DNA of 64,000 nt from Inia geoffrensis (Eukaryota > Chordata > Mammalia > Artiodactyla > Iniidae): positions 24,912,055 through 24,976,054 of the forward strand of contig CM070912.1 of NCBI GenBank assembly GCA_036417435.1, in the 5' to 3' direction. Position numbers and translations under genes: made by a program. How positions within the stretch are numbered: position 1 is the stretch's first letter; each line of letters opens with the position of its first letter. Shown one piece after another: positions 32,061-44,430 of the stretch. The notes under the pieces were generated by a model. The model saw only the letters and a list, made by a program, of their open reading frames with translations, was not told the DNA's origin and ran no database searches.

Positions 32061-32384
32061 TAAAGAGTTTTATTCTAAGAAGCTAGTGAAGTTGATTTCT
32101 TTAATTCTTGTATCAATAAGATATTTAAGCCACCGGTAAAGTGGCTTAAATAGAGAAAAATGTAGTACTTCCCATAAGAAGTCTAGGAGAGATGCTTAAT
32201 TTTGTGTCTCAGTGATGACCTCAAGAACCAAGATTCTTTCCATTTCTCTGCTGTGCCATAGTTGGCTTTCTTACCTCTTCTCCTATACTTGTTCACTTCT
32301 TGATTGCAACATCTCTGCCTTAACAATAACGCCTAGGGGCTTCCAATTTTCTCTTTCTTCCTGCTATTTCTTTTTGTCTCAACT
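32061..32384. other. Unassigned AT-rich DNA
   Basis: No recognised repeat or gene between two L1M pieces. Confidence 0.35.
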
Positions 32385-32740
32385 TTTTATTTTGAAATAA
32401 TTACAGATGCACATGAGGTTGCACAGATTGTACAAAGAGGTGCTGTGTACCCCATCACCCAGTTTCTCCCAAAATTACATCTTATGCCACTTTGATACAA
32501 TATTAAAATCAAGAAATTGACACTGGTACAATGTGCCTGTGTATTATTCTATATCATTTTATCATATGTGTAGATATGTGAAACCACCACCACAATCAAG
32601 ATAGAAAACTATTCCATCACCACAAAGATCTCCCTCATGACACTCTTTCTAGTTACACTCACCTTACTCTTTCCACCCATCTCTAACCCTTGGGAACCAC
32701 TATTTTGTTCTCTATTCTTAACATTATCTTGAATAGTAAA
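32385..32740 (-). mobile_element. L1M 3'UTR fragment, minus strand
   Basis: 'tattttgaaataattacaga', 'attgacactggtacaatgtg' and 'cccttgggaaccactatttt' are reversed L1M 3'UTR. Confidence 0.8.
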
Positions 32741-32764
32741 ATACAGCAACTTTTTTTGCAAAGC

Positions 32765-33290
32765 ATCAAAAAATGAGTGAATGGATGGATGGATGGAGTG
32801 ATAAAGCAAGGATAATAAAATATTAATTATAGAATCCATGTGGTGGTATATGGTTGTTCCCTGTAAAACTCTTTAAATTTGTCTGTATGTTTGAACATTT
32901 TCATCAATACAATGTTGGAACAAAATCAACCTAAATGTTCACCAATAGGGGAATAGATAAGTAAATTATGCTATATTTCTAAAATGGATTATTCTGTAGC
33001 ATTTTAAATGAAAGAACTAAATCTATATGTAAAAATATGGATAAATCTCAAAAACAATATACTGAGTAATAAAAAGGCAAGTTGCAGAGTAAGCATATGA
33101 TGCAATTTAAGCTAGTACTCACACAATATCACAAGGATAACCACCATTCTGAAGTTGTTTTTTCCTACTTGTTTTCATAATTGGTTATGTGGTGACATCT
33201 GCATATCACTGAATATATGGGTGCATCTTATATTCTTTTTATTTTTCATCTTTATAATACCTTATTATGAAAGAAAATTTGAATTTAAAA
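32765..33290 (+). mobile_element. L1M 3' ends, plus strand
   Basis: Two stacked pieces. One ends 'cattttcatcaatacaatgt' near 32920. The second runs 'taaatgttcaccaatagggg', 'gtaataaaaaggcaagttgc' to about 33290. A short (ATGG)n is near 32777-32797. Confidence 0.7.
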
Positions 33291-35464
33291 AATGGCACAT
33301 AGGTCTGCATACAATGGAAGATATTGGTTTAAAATTATACCTCAGAGAAGCATGAGTCACCTTACATACATGTCAGTTTCAGTTTCTCAAATTATAGGAC
33401 CCATTTGCCAATTACTACTTTGAAGAACAAGGTATTTCTGGGAGAAAATCCATTATTCTGAAATGACCTCAATCAATGCTAGCTTTGGATGTTTATAGAG
33501 GTCCCATGACAGTGTCAGTAAACAAGGAAGCAGGTAAATTTAGCACACATCTAGCAATTATTCCTGGCAGGATGGCCTTACCATTGCAAGTGTTGATTAT
33601 CATTATAAATAAAACTTGTAAAACCTCTTTACATGAAACAGACTAAGAGCTTGGATTGTGCAGTAAACAGACATACAAGAACAAATATATATATATATTT
33701 TTAAAAAACTGCCCTTGCTTTTCTTATCACAAAACCTATGACAGTGTTACCTCCCGTGAGGAGAAATGAGTTTTGATCTTTTGAGTACCTGGAAATATTC
33801 TATTTCTCCATCTGGGTAGCTTTGAGAAAGGTGTTTGGTTTATAATTATTCACTGAACCATTCACAAGTTTTATGCATATCTCTGGATTTTGCTATGTTT
33901 CACAATAAAAGAAGAGGTGTCCTAAATTTGTATAAATTAGGACTGATGGCTTGGATTAAAATTTTTAGCTGCAACATCATATATGAACTCAAACACTGAT
34001 GTCTCTCAAATACTTTGAATGGAGGTGAAACTGGCCTGCTCAGGGAAGCTGTGAAATGACTCAACAGCGATGCCAGTCATGCCGGAGGGAATCATGTAGG
34101 AAATGCACATGAAAAGTTTGAATGAAACTGTTTCCTGAAATGCAAGAAAGAGGAAGCCTTGTTTCTAAATTATAATTCTATATATAATTTAAAATATATG
34201 TGTAATTAAATATGAGACAATTTTATCTCTATCCCACAACTGTAAATTGTAAATGTTAAGTTGGCTAAAAATTTTGGAGAGTTGAGAATCTTCTCATAGA
34301 GAAAATGCGGTCACCATGTATTGGTCACATTATTTATGGGCGTATAACATTTTTCATAATTAAAAAAGCTTCCTCTCTTAGATGGTATACTCATCTGCAT
34401 GAGACTTGTAGGAAATTCTAACTGAAAATATCTCTACAAATCATCCATCCAGTCTTCTCACAGAGTTGTAAGAAGTTATATCTGGAAAGATCCAGTTTTC
34501 CCATTCTCTCATGTAGAGCATGGGAAAGAGAGAATTTGATCTAAGGAAAGATTACCCCCACAAAGACTTGGAGATAAAGAAAAAGAATAGAGTTGTCAAA
34601 AAGATTTCACTCTCCCCATGGTCTTGATAGATATTGGTCAACTCTTGGCAGAATGTCTTGTCATTCTAATGCTTTGCTCTTCCCTGAAAAACAAGACGCT
34701 GCTGGTGCTACACCACAAAAGCAATGATTAGAAAGAAGCTGCACATTCCTGAACCACCAGGCAAGAGGGAGATATGGCGGGATAAATCAGGGTTGACCGG
34801 GAAAGATCTACTGTTTGATGAGGAAATATTTACTGTGGGTCACTGTTGAATCGTTTCAGGATCCTGATGTGGGGATGAAGAGAGCTGATAAGCAAATTCA
34901 CTTTACCGAAAAATAAAAGTTTACAAAATACTTATAACTCATGCAGGGACTATAGCCAAAGAATTTAAGTCTTGGTACAGTTACAAACCACCTCATTTCA
35001 CACAATGCCTTTAAAGACCAGTAAGAACCAAAAAAAAAAAAAAAAAAATGCGCTGTTGAGTTCACGAAATGATTTTAAAGAGGTGTTGTTTATTTGATGG
35101 TACAAAACAAATATAAATTGGGCACCCGGATGGTATATTTACATAACCTATTCTTAGACTGCCCTTCAGTGATAACCAGAGAAAATTTCCTTCGGGTATT
35201 GCTTATATGACATTGGCACCTTCCTATAGGACAACGAGTCACAAGGTATGAAAGTGAGGTGAGGTCTACTTCAGGCACCTGGGAGGTTCACTAGGGGTGT
35301 AGTGGAAACACATTGTCAAAACTCTGCTTTACATGTTATCAGTATGCTTAGAACTTTCTGAAGACCCTAGTCACACTAGAGATATAAAGAACCATGTGTG
35401 GGTCCAGAGGTTAGGAGGGTTGCTAGACAGTAAGTCGTTTGGTGGTTCAAGAAATTAAGACTAG
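33291..35464. other. Largely non-repetitive AT-rich DNA
   Basis: About 2.2 kb with no recognised gene. A small (AT)n lies at 33685-33700 and an A19 run at 35030-35048. Confidence 0.4.
35030..35048. repeat. Poly(A) run, 19 nt
   Basis: A pure A-run without a recognisable retroposed body upstream. Confidence 0.95.
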
Positions 35465-35635
35465 ATGTACAGGGAGCAGTGCCTAATATATATATATTAT
35501 ATATATATATATATAATATATATATAATATATATATTATATATATTATATATATGTATATTATATATATATTATATATATATATATATATAGTAGGTGGT
35601 CAAAAAATATTGAATGAAGGAGGTGGATTAGATGG
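35465..35635 (+). mobile_element. L2/MIR-type 3' end invaded by an AT microsatellite
   Basis: 'gagcagtgcctaa' to the left and 'agtaggtggtcaaaaaatat' with 'tgaatgaagg' to the right are the two halves of the common '...gtgcctggcacatagtaggtgctcaataaat' end, separated by about 110 bp of TATA repeat. Confidence 0.65.
35482..35592. repeat. (AT)n microsatellite, compound
   Basis: About 110 bp of alternating TA with TAATA interruptions. It is largely self-complementary and can form hairpins or cruciforms. Confidence 0.97.
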
Positions 35636-37334
35636 AGATCCAAGAGTAAACCACCTATGTTCAGAAATACACACATGAATCCCAGTTTGCAAGGATTCAG
35701 TTGGCTTCTGAGAAATGAGAGAATTCAAGGGGTCTGTGTACTCATTCCAGACAAGGGAAGGCAGAAGCCTAGTTCAGTCAAGAAGAATGATGCTAGTACA
35801 AAGAGGTGGAGTTTTCAAATCTAAAAATTTCATTCTTGGATTAAACACAGTCAGTGGATTCCCACTTTTCTTAGGAGAAGGTCCCAATCCTTGCTCCTCC
35901 CTGACTTCCTTATTTCTGCCTTACTCCTCCTTTTTTGTTCTCTTCAGGCCCCAACAGATTGCATGAGGTCCACCCACATTAGGGAGGACAATCTGCCTTC
36001 TTCAGTCTACAGTTTCAAATGTTAATCTCACCCAGAAACATGCTTACAGACACACCTAGAATAATGGTTAGCCAGATATCTGAGCATCCCATAGCTCAGT
36101 CAGGTTGACACATAGTATTAACCATCACACTCCCCTGGTCACCACACTCAATATAAATGCATAGATGAAGCTGACCCAAGAGTGAAGAAGGTGATGCTGG
36201 CCAGGAGAGGTAAGATGCTGAGCCCTGAAAGTTGTGCCATAGAAAGGCTACAATTACCTCATTCCAAAAAGGAGTTCGTTTAGTTTTTTGGTTTTTGGGT
36301 TATGTTTTTCCCCGCAATGAATGTCGTCTTTTAAAAGCACCAACTAGCTTTTTATTTTACTGAACTCCAGAAGTCAACGGAAATGACTGAGGCCTATACT
36401 CCACAACATGCTATCTCAAAAAAGACGATATCATCTCCAAGGGGGTGAAAATTGGTTCTTTGGGGGAAGGTGCAAAATGATCTTAATGCTTTTTATGTAT
36501 AAAGAACAGATATACATACAGTACGTAAACAGATATACAGTATATCAATGGTGTTAAAATTTCCTGGGGGAATAATTAAGAAAGAAGTGTCTAAAAAACT
36601 TGACTGGGGTGGAAGCAAGAAGAAGAGGACAAAGGGGGAGGGGAAGGGGGAGCTGTGAAACACTGCTCTAAAACCATAGATAGGTAAAGTTGCCAGGACA
36701 TGCCCCTCTACCTAACATCTTATGACAGCACCTGAAGGACCCAGATGTTCAGAACTGCCCAAAGGTTACACAGGGGGTTAGTGAAGGAGACTCACATGGG
36801 CCACACTCTTTTGGATCCTAGACCAATGTATGTTCCACTTTATCACGCAAAAATAAATACACCTGTGAGCAGAGCCCAACTCTCCATATCTCCTTAACAC
36901 ACATTCTCCACTAAGGTGACACTTTGAAAAGAAAATAAATGGCCTATGTGACAAAATTATGCAAATGTGGGATCCTTAGGAGGATGCTGTCTGTGTGATG
37001 TCAGCAGGGACAGGCAGAGGAGATAGAAAACCCCCAGAGAGGCTGTAATGTCAGGGCAAATGTGTCAGGGAACAGGAGGAGTACAGCGCTCAGAGGAGTG
37101 GGGAGAAGAAATATGGTGTAGGAAACAGTCATCCTTTCTGACTCTTGCCCATCCTTCATGTCTAAAGTTGGACTCCATAGCTACTTAAAATCTGTCCAGA
37201 AAGCTGAGAAGACAGGATAGACAAAATGGAAAAAAAAAAAAAATTGAGTGAACGATACTACAGTTTTATTTATCCTCTGATAATTCAGTGACTTTAGATT
37301 CACCTACATGACTGTCAGCTTCACAATTTCCCCT
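35636..37334. other. Mostly non-repetitive DNA
   Basis: No gene recognised. A weak MIR-like text ('ctgcccaaaggttacacagg', 36757) suggests a decayed minus-strand MIR around 36720-36845. Confidence 0.4.
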
Positions 37335-37495
37335 AGGGTGCATTTCATTCATTCATTCATTCACTCACTCACTCAGTCAATGGTTTATTTAGCACCTACT
37401 ATGTGGCAGGCATTTCCCTAGGCATTGGAACTGGCAGTAGGGAAGCACTGACGTGGAGCAATAAAAATCAGATTTTGCCCTTAATCCAGGCAAAT
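37335..37495 (-). mobile_element. L2 LINE 3' end, minus strand
   Basis: Begins with (TCAT)n/(CACT)n 'cattcattcattcattcact', then 'gcacctactatgtggcaggc', the reversed L2 end. Confidence 0.8.
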
Positions 37496-38214
37496 TTTAA
37501 ATTTCACAGCGCAGCTAAGTACCTAAGACAGGTGCACAAACCTACTGTTTAATAAAGTTGCCCTCCACTCCATGGCTCACGTGATGAGCATATTTTCTGA
37601 CTATGTAGGAGAGAGAAGTGCTGTGTCAGACCCACCAGTCCCACTCTCCTCTGGCAGGATTCCTCATCCATGTTTAAGGGCAGTCGGGACAAAAGGAAAT
37701 TATGGAAACAATAAAAAAAGGAAAATGCAAAAAATAAATAAATAAAAGTTTTAATTGGCTGACTCTGATTGTATCACTGAGTTGGCAGCTTGTCACTTGC
37801 CGTTGCTAGGCAACCCTGTGCAGTAGGGTGGACGTGTCAGCCATGCTTTCCATCTTGTGGTCTGAGTCTCCTGGCGGCTGGGGCTGAAGTCTGGCTCTCC
37901 TTCAACCACGGCAGGGCACCGGATGCCCTATGCAGCCCCCAAATAAGCCTCTGACCCACTGCATAAAACTGTCTTGTGGGCATGTTCTGGATAAAATTTC
38001 AGCCCTTATTCAATGACTTAGCACCCTGGCTGTGACTTTGCTGAAAGGACCCCGCGACCCTGGCCATGTCTTCTGAGCCCTCAGGTACATCAGCAGAGCA
38101 GGTGTGAGAGCAGAGACAGGAGAAGCAGAACTCTGGGATTGTCCTTCCCGGGTGTGCTACGTACTGTGGGAGCCTCACTCTGATGCCATCTTTGATATTC
38201 TGGTTCATGGAGCC
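37496..38214. other. Non-repetitive DNA with an X-box motif
   Basis: GC-richer than its flanks between 37750 and 38200. No exon recognised. Contains the RFX-like site listed next and a (TAAA)n patch at about 37735-37746. Confidence 0.4.
37802..37814 (+). promoter_or_regulatory. RFX-type X-box palindrome
   Basis: GTTGCTAGGCAAC fits the X-box GTNRCC-N-RGYAAC bound by RFX factors, with one base off. It lies in unique DNA, not in a recognised repeat. A motif match only. Confidence 0.4.
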
Positions 38215-38440
38215 CACAGCGTATGGGCTTTGCAGACAGACAGAGCTGGGTCTGACTGTCACAATTAAGCTGTGCAACTTTAGCCACCTTGCTCAGCCCC
38301 TTTGTGCCTCTATTTCCTCATCACTAAAGTGGAGATAACACTGCTTCTACCCCAGGGTCTTGTTGAACATTTCCTCAGCCACTACCTGTAGAATGTTTGG
38401 TGTACAGTTAGTGCTCCACAGGTTCAGCAATTGTCTACAA
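38215..38440 (+). mobile_element. MIR SINE, plus strand
   Basis: 'gggctttgcagacagacaga', 'ctatttcctcatcactaaag', 'gtgtacagttagtgctccac' in MIR order. Confidence 0.85.
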
Positions 38441-38494
38441 GCTTCCGTGAAGAATTTTGAGGCATTCATAGTCCCAGGAGCTGGAATGGAAGTT

Positions 38495-38600
38495 AGCGAT
38501 CACTGAATGTCCCTCATTCCTCGAGTAAGGAATATGAGACTCAAAGAGCCAGAGTGACATGCCCGAAGCCACATAACTGGGACTGAAACTAGGGGCTCAG
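38495..38600 (-). mobile_element. MIR-like fragment, minus strand
   Basis: 'aatatgagactcaaagagcc' and 'catgcccgaagccacataac' resemble the reversed MIR core. Confidence 0.5.
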
Positions 38601-38639
38601 TTGCCACCACGAAACTTTACTAGAAGGAGATATAAAAAG

Positions 38640-39285
38640 GGTCCTCCTGTGTTGAAAACATCTTGCAGGCAAATAAGTACCAGTTATGTGCTTCAGGCAG
38701 GGTCAATGTCTTATAGAAGATATCTGCGTATTTCCTCAGTGGCTGATAAAATAACCTTCAGAAGAAAATCCATTCTCCTTACTATGGCATCCAAGACTTT
38801 CCTTGGCCTGGCAACTGCTTCCACTTTAGTCCAATTCTTCCCCTCACTCCACTGATCTTCCTGCTGATCCTCAAACACTCCAGGAAGGCACCTGCCACAG
38901 GGCCTTTGCATAAGCCACTACCAGTACTTGGAACACAGATATACATGTGGCTCCCTCCTTCACTTTCTTCAGGTTGTTGCTTGAAGACGAAGGTCACATC
39001 CTCATTGAGGCCTTTCTTAATTCACATATTTAATATTGCAACCCCCCTCCCCCAAGCACTCTCTATCCCTCTTCCTTGCTTACAGGACTTGTCACCACCT
39101 GACACATTACCTATGTGTTTGTTTGTTTGTTGTCTGTGTCCAGCCCCCACCACTACATGGAAAGAAGCTCCATGAGGGCACGGACTTTTGTCTTTGGTTC
39201 ACTGCTGTATTCCCAGAGCCTAGAATTGTGTCTGGCCCACATTAGGTGCTCAACAGACACTTACTGACTAAATGCTACCTCTGTC
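38640..39285 (+). mobile_element. L2 LINE, plus strand (about 600 bp)
   Basis: The longest continuous L2 here. Recognisable blocks: 'ggcctggcaactgcttccac', 'ccacagggcctttgcataag', 'ttgaggcctttcttaattca', 'agctccatgagggcacggac' and 'attaggtgctcaacagacac'. It covers the C-terminal coding part and 3' end. All frames are decayed. Confidence 0.92.
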
Positions 39286-39599
39286 CCTTTACATGGGAGG
39301 TTTCCTCTACCCTTCCCTTCCTCACGTTTGCCTTCTTAAATCTTACTCATTTTCATGAGACAGCAACAAGCATCACCTCCTTTTAGAAACCAGTCCTCAC
39401 CTCCTCCAACTAGAACAGGGGCCTTGCCATGTGGGTCCACAGAATCCAGCACTTCTGCCTGCATTACAATTACCTGCTTACATGGAGTCCCACCAGAAGT
39501 GTGTCTAGTTCTACCATTAGAGGAGCAGTGAAATAAAAAGGGGGCCTCCTTTGACCAGCTGCTCTGCATGGCTTCCAGGGCCCAAGCCCTCTGTTCCAC

Positions 39600-39755
39600 T
39601 TTCCAATCCCAAAGCCTCATACTGTCTTCCCCTCCAGGCTGAGCCACTTGAGGGCAGGGCCTGCATGTGATTCATCTTTTTATTTCCAGAATATAGTGCA
39701 GTTCCCAGCACAGTGTAAGTACACAAAACTGTTGCTGAAATGATAACAGCCAAGC
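39600..39755 (+). mobile_element. L2 LINE 3' end, plus strand
   Basis: 'gagccacttgagggcagggc' and 'cccagcacagtgtaagtaca' match the L2 3' end. Confidence 0.75.
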
Positions 39756-39777
39756 CACGAATCTATCTATCAGGTCT

Positions 39778-39994
39778 ACCAGGGTTTCTCAGCCTTGGCA
39801 CCCTTGACATTTGGGGCAGGATAATTCCTTGTTGGGGGTGGGAAGCTATCTGTGCACTGTAGAATGTTTAGCAGCATCCCTGGCCCCTACTCATAAGGCC
39901 AATAGCACACACCCCAGTTGTGACAACCAGCATGTCTGCAGACATTACCAAATCCCCTGGGAGGCAAGCATGACCCCAGTTGAGAGCCACTGGT
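39778..39994 (-). mobile_element. MER5A hAT transposon, minus strand
   Basis: Both terminal repeats are visible: 'cagggtttctcagccttgg' and 'cccagttgagagccactg', about 215 bp apart. Confidence 0.95.
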
Positions 39995-40004
39995 CTAAAT
40001 GTTT

Positions 40005-40190
40005 ACTGTGAATTAATTAATTCAATCCTCACAGCAATGCCGTAAGGAGGTACTATTATTAAATCTACTTACGGGTGAACAAAGTAAGGCTCAGAGAGGC
40101 TAGGCAACTCACTGAAAGTCACACAACTAGGAATTAGCAGAATTAGGATACAAACTGGGCAGTCTGGTTCCTAAGCCTAGACAATTAACC
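40005..40190 (-). mobile_element. MIR SINE, minus strand
   Basis: 'ttcaatcctcacagcaatgc', 'agtaaggctcagagaggcta', 'aaagtcacacaactaggaat' in reversed MIR order. Confidence 0.9.
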
Positions 40191-40244
40191 CCCTATGAGT
40201 TAAGGCTGGAGGGGAGGGGGTTGGGGAGTGGGGATGGAAAGGTG

Positions 40245-40446
40245 AAGCTAATACGTATTGTTTATTATAACCAGGCACTACTCTAAGCCCTTATATGGAT
40301 TACCTCATTTAATCCTATCTAGGCTTTGACACAGTCATTGCTATTTTTAACACTGTAAAGAGGAGGAAACTGAGGCACAGAAAGTATCCAGCTAACTGGA
40401 GGCAAAGCAACAAGAATCCAGACCCAGGCAGTCTGACTCAGAAGCT
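40245..40446 (-). mobile_element. MIR SINE, minus strand
   Basis: 'taaccaggcactactctaag', 'gaggaggaaactgaggcaca', 'cagacccaggcagtctgact'. It is adjacent and parallel to the previous MIR. Confidence 0.9.
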
Positions 40447-41449
40447 CGTGGGGTAGAGGGTGGATTCCTACTCTGCTCCAGGTGTGTGCAAAGTCACACC
40501 GCCCTTCACCAACTTTCCCTGCCAAGCAAGCCTTGGCACAGTTCTCATGTTCCCTCGAAAACAGTCTCACTGCTCCTCACTCGATGTGCCTGACTCTCTG
40601 AGGCACCAAACCCTGAAGCTTTCGGAGAGTGCTTTCATGTTCCAAAGTGATCCGACATACAGAACCAACTGTGTGGGAAGAGTGCCAGAGGCTTCCCCGG
40701 GGCTGGGACCAAAACAGGGGACAGCCTTTGTCTCCAACCAAACCAGGCTTAACAGAAGAGCGTGAGAAGAGCCTGGTGGGGAGATCTCAGGGCTGTTTCA
40801 GAATATCAGAATATTATGAGAGTCTCCTCTTACAGAAAAAAAAAAAAAAAAAGAAAGAAAGAAACACTATGAGTCACCTTCTCCAATTCTCTTCTTTTCC
40901 GTAGTTACCAAAGCAGAGATAGTGTGTTTCAGAGGCATCTCCCACTATGATTGCCCTGGTGTTTAAAATAATGATCAGATCATCTTCCCACAGCCATTTC
41001 ATCCAATGAGCCAAAACAGGATTATTGAGAAATTGCAAGGTCTTGCAAGAAATCTCTCTTCTGACCTTGGACATTGTTAGTCAGGCTGACTCAGAGAAAA
41101 TCAGATCCCCTTTCATTGTTAGAGATGACAGTTCTGCAGCCTCTTCTCCAAGTAGGGTTACCCCAAGGTGGCGGGGAAGAACCACTCTGAATGGACGATA
41201 ATTGATCACCTGTGCACCCAGACACAGCTGCCCATGGGAAGGGGAGGACATGTGTGAGGGTGCATGTGTGACTGTTTCTGTGATTCTCCACAGTGAAGCA
41301 ATGTTAGCTTCCTTTAAGCAATACTCAGCTTCACCAAGATGCAGGGGGGAAGATTAGAGTAGGCAGAGCACAATTGATTGTCCTTCTAAAGATTTCTTTT
41401 TTCTTAAAAGCCCAGATTGATAAGTAGATGAGAATAGTGAAGACAGACC
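40447..41449. other. Non-repetitive DNA
   Basis: No gene recognised. Holds an A-run followed by GAAA units at 40837-40863 with no retroposed body upstream. Confidence 0.4.
40837..40863. repeat. Poly(A)/(GAAA)n
   Basis: An A-run followed by three GAAA units. Confidence 0.95.
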
Positions 41450-41612
41450 ATGGGAAAAAAGAAGAATGAGGGAAGATGTGCACTGTCAGATACTGAAATG
41501 CATGCTAAAGCTAGGATAATTATAATGATAAATATGCATGTGCACAAACTGGCACAAGGATCAATGAATCAAAATACATAGCTCAAAAACAAATAACACA
41601 CATTCCCTCCTA
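41450..41612 (+). mobile_element. L1M ORF2 fragment, plus strand
   Basis: 'tgctaaagctaggataatta' and 'gcacaaactggcacaaggat' resemble the C-terminal part of L1 ORF2. Continues after a gap at 42095. Confidence 0.55.
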
Positions 41613-41629
41613 TTCTCTCTCTCCTTCTT

Positions 41630-41630
41630 T

Positions 41631-41661
<31 letters not shown>

Positions 41662-41662
41662 A
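41630..41662. repeat. (CA)n microsatellite, interrupted
   Basis: ACACAC with one AAAC interruption. Confidence 0.95.
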
Positions 41663-42094
41663 ACTTGGCATTGCAAATCAGTGGGGAGAGGAAGATTTAT
41701 CAATCAGTGTACACACAGGAAAACAGAAAGCACTCTAGGTATTTCAAGCAGAGAGGGACTTAATACAGGGAATTGATTACAAATGTATACAGAACCCAAA
41801 AGGACAAAGGAGAGTAGGTCATTTTGATCAGAGATGAATACTACCTCTTCTAGGGCTGGAGGATTAAAACAGGGAAGGTGGTGTTATCAAGAGCCTAGGA
41901 GTCTGCATTCCTGCTGACAGTGTTGCCACAATCAGAAAAATAGCTCTTACATTTTTCCCACCTGTTAATTCCACCTGACTGCCTCCTATTTGCAGACACT
42001 AACACCAGCCAGCAAGGAACTCTGGGAAATGTAGTTTTCAGGCTCTTAGCTGAGGTACAATAGAGACACATATGGGGCTGAGAGTCCTCAGACA
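41663..42094. other. Unassigned DNA
   Basis: Splits two L1M segments. No named repeat recognised; may be an older insertion. Confidence 0.35.
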
Positions 42095-42945
42095 GTACAT
42101 GGCACAGTTATTTGATAATGCTTTGGAAAGGAGTTGGTTAGCAACTGAGCAAAAACAAACCTTTCCGCTTCATGCTGTACAGCAAAATAAATCCCGAGTG
42201 GTGTAAAAAATTAAACATACACCAAATACTAAAATACTCAAAGATGGAAAAGAACAACAAAACAGAAGAATGCAATGATAAAAAATTCCATTTAAGGGTG
42301 ACAGAGAACTTTCTAGATATTGAGCCAATGAAAGGATCACAAAAGAAAACAATTATATACTGGAATAAAAATAATTGTCAGAGAGATGCTACATAAAATT
42401 AGGAACCAAATAATTCGGACTGTATAATTAAAACATATATGAAAATGAGCTTAAAACCTAACTTATTACAAAGTAAAGGTGAAGCTTGTACATAACCAGT
42501 GACTCACCAATTCCACTATAGAAACATGTGCATATGATGGAATACTATTCAGTAAGGAAAAGGAATGGATTTGGGTGTACACATCAGTGTAGTTGAATAT
42601 CAGTTAGGGGTGAAATAAGCCACAGGATAATATTTATATCACTTCTTCCATTTTTATAAAATTCAAAAACAGATAAACTTTGTTCTAGGGATGCATGAAT
42701 AGGTAGCAAAACCATAAGGAATATCAAGGAAATAATTACCACAGATGTCAGAATTATGAACATTTGGAAGGAAGGCAGGAGGAAAATACACTTAGGAGGG
42801 ACACCCAGGAGACTTTTAAGGTATAAAAATTTCTATTTCATAAGCTGGGTAGTGGATAAATTAGTGTTTATTGTATTATTATGATGACGATTTAAATTAT
42901 ATATACACACGATTTATATCACAATGAAAATAAAAATTGGACAGA
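42095..42945 (+). mobile_element. L1M ORF2 end and 3'UTR, plus strand
   Basis: 'cagagagatgctacataaaa', 'gatggaatactattcagtaa', and an end in 'cacaatgaaaataaaaattg'. Frames decayed. Confidence 0.75.
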
Positions 42946-42969
42946 CATAAATAAAAATTTTAAAATGAA

Positions 42970-43590
42970 ACAATATGAATAAATATTCAACCACATTTTG
43001 GGTCAAAGAATTGTAAATTTAAATAATGAGGTAATATTTTTAACAATCATATTAACAAGGATTCTAAACGTACAATTCCCACTGTTAGCATGGGTATAGT
43101 AAAAAAAAAAAAAAAATTACCTTGGTGGGAGTATAATTTGGTTAAACATTTCTGAAAAGCTATTTGGCAATGTATATCATGATCCTTTAAAAATGCCTTA
43201 GGGAAATGACTAGAAATTTGGATAAATTCTGTATGTGAAATTGTGGTCACCTTAGCATTTTGATAATTGTGGAAAATTTAGAAACAATATGGGAGTAAGT
43301 AAATCATGATAGATGAAATGATACATTTAATGATGATAAAAAGACTGTCATTATCACAGGAAAATGCGTATGTTATATTATTTTGTTCGAAAAGCAAACG
43401 ACAAAACTTTATACCCAATATGATTTCATCTACTAAAAAAAAAGCAAGAAGATTGGAAGGAAATACAACAAAATATCGACAGCAGTTGTGTCTGGATGAC
43501 AAGATTATGGATACTTGTTTTTCTTCATTTTTCCTGTAATTTACAATTTCCTAAAATAAGCAGTTATTACTTTTATGATAGGGTGGAAAG
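42970..43590 (+). mobile_element. L1M 3' region, plus strand
   Basis: A second L1M tail: 'agctatttggcaatgtatat', 'ccaatatgatttcatctact', 'gcagttattacttttatgat'. Contains an A16 run at about 43100. Confidence 0.75.
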
Positions 43591-43774
43591 GGTAGGGAAA
43601 TTAGTAAAAAATAAAATCCAGTTTGACACATGTTTTCTTCCTACTCTGTCGTATTACATTGCACTTTTAGCTTGGCGTTATTCCAAGAACATTCTCTTGT
43701 GGCAAGGACATAGGAGGTAAGGTCATTATCAATTACCATTCTTCATTTCTACCTTGACTTACTTAGTGATAGAC

Positions 43775-43955
43775 AAAGGGGAGCTAGCAGTTATTGACTG
43801 TTGTCTTGGGCACCATGTTATTCCTATATATTATTCCTGTGAGATAGAAAATATTATCCCCATTTTTAATGTTGAAGAAACTGAGACCCAGTGAGTTTAA
43901 GGCACTTGCTTGAGACCACACAGCTAGTAAATGGCAAGGAGGTTTGTGTGATTCG
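43775..43955 (-). mobile_element. MIR SINE, minus strand
   Basis: 'gttgaagaaactgagaccca' and 'gaccacacagctagtaaatg' in reversed MIR order. Confidence 0.9.
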
Positions 43956-44059
43956 TGAGATGTTTCACTAAATTCCTTTCCTTCCCATAAGATGGAGCCA
44001 CTCATTAAGGCTGTGTGTCCTATCACGGCCTTAATAACTTCCCTCAGGAATCAGTCTGA

Positions 44060-44258
44060 CTGGGTGAGATACTGCCTTCACTATGGGACTTCAGGTATAT
44101 TTTATTTAAGTTTTCTTTGCCTCAGTTTCCTTATCAGGCAAACAGGAATATTAATGGTGTCTTCCTCATAAGATTGGTTGTGAGAAATGGACAAGATGAT
44201 GCATGTAAAGTGCTTCGCACAGTACCTGGCACTCAGTAAAAGTTAGCTAACATGCTTA
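44060..44258 (+). mobile_element. MIR SINE, plus strand
   Basis: 'tttgcctcagtttccttatc', 'ataagattggttgtgagaaa', 'acctggcactcagtaaaagt' in MIR order. Confidence 0.92.
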
Positions 44259-44289
44259 TCTCTAACGGGGTCTAAGCAATGTCATCAGA

Positions 44290-44430
44290 GATTATTTGGT
44301 CCAAGTTATTCTTTCACAGATGGGGACACTGGGGACCAGAAAGATGGAGTAACCCGGACCCTCCAGGGGTAAGTGATTGTAGGTGCTACGATTAGTCCCA
44401 TAGCCTTTCCATCATTATACACAGCTTTTC
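44290..44430 (-). mobile_element. MIR-like fragment, minus strand
   Basis: 'ttctttcacagatggggaca' plus surrounding text resembles a reversed MIR. Diverged. Confidence 0.5.
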
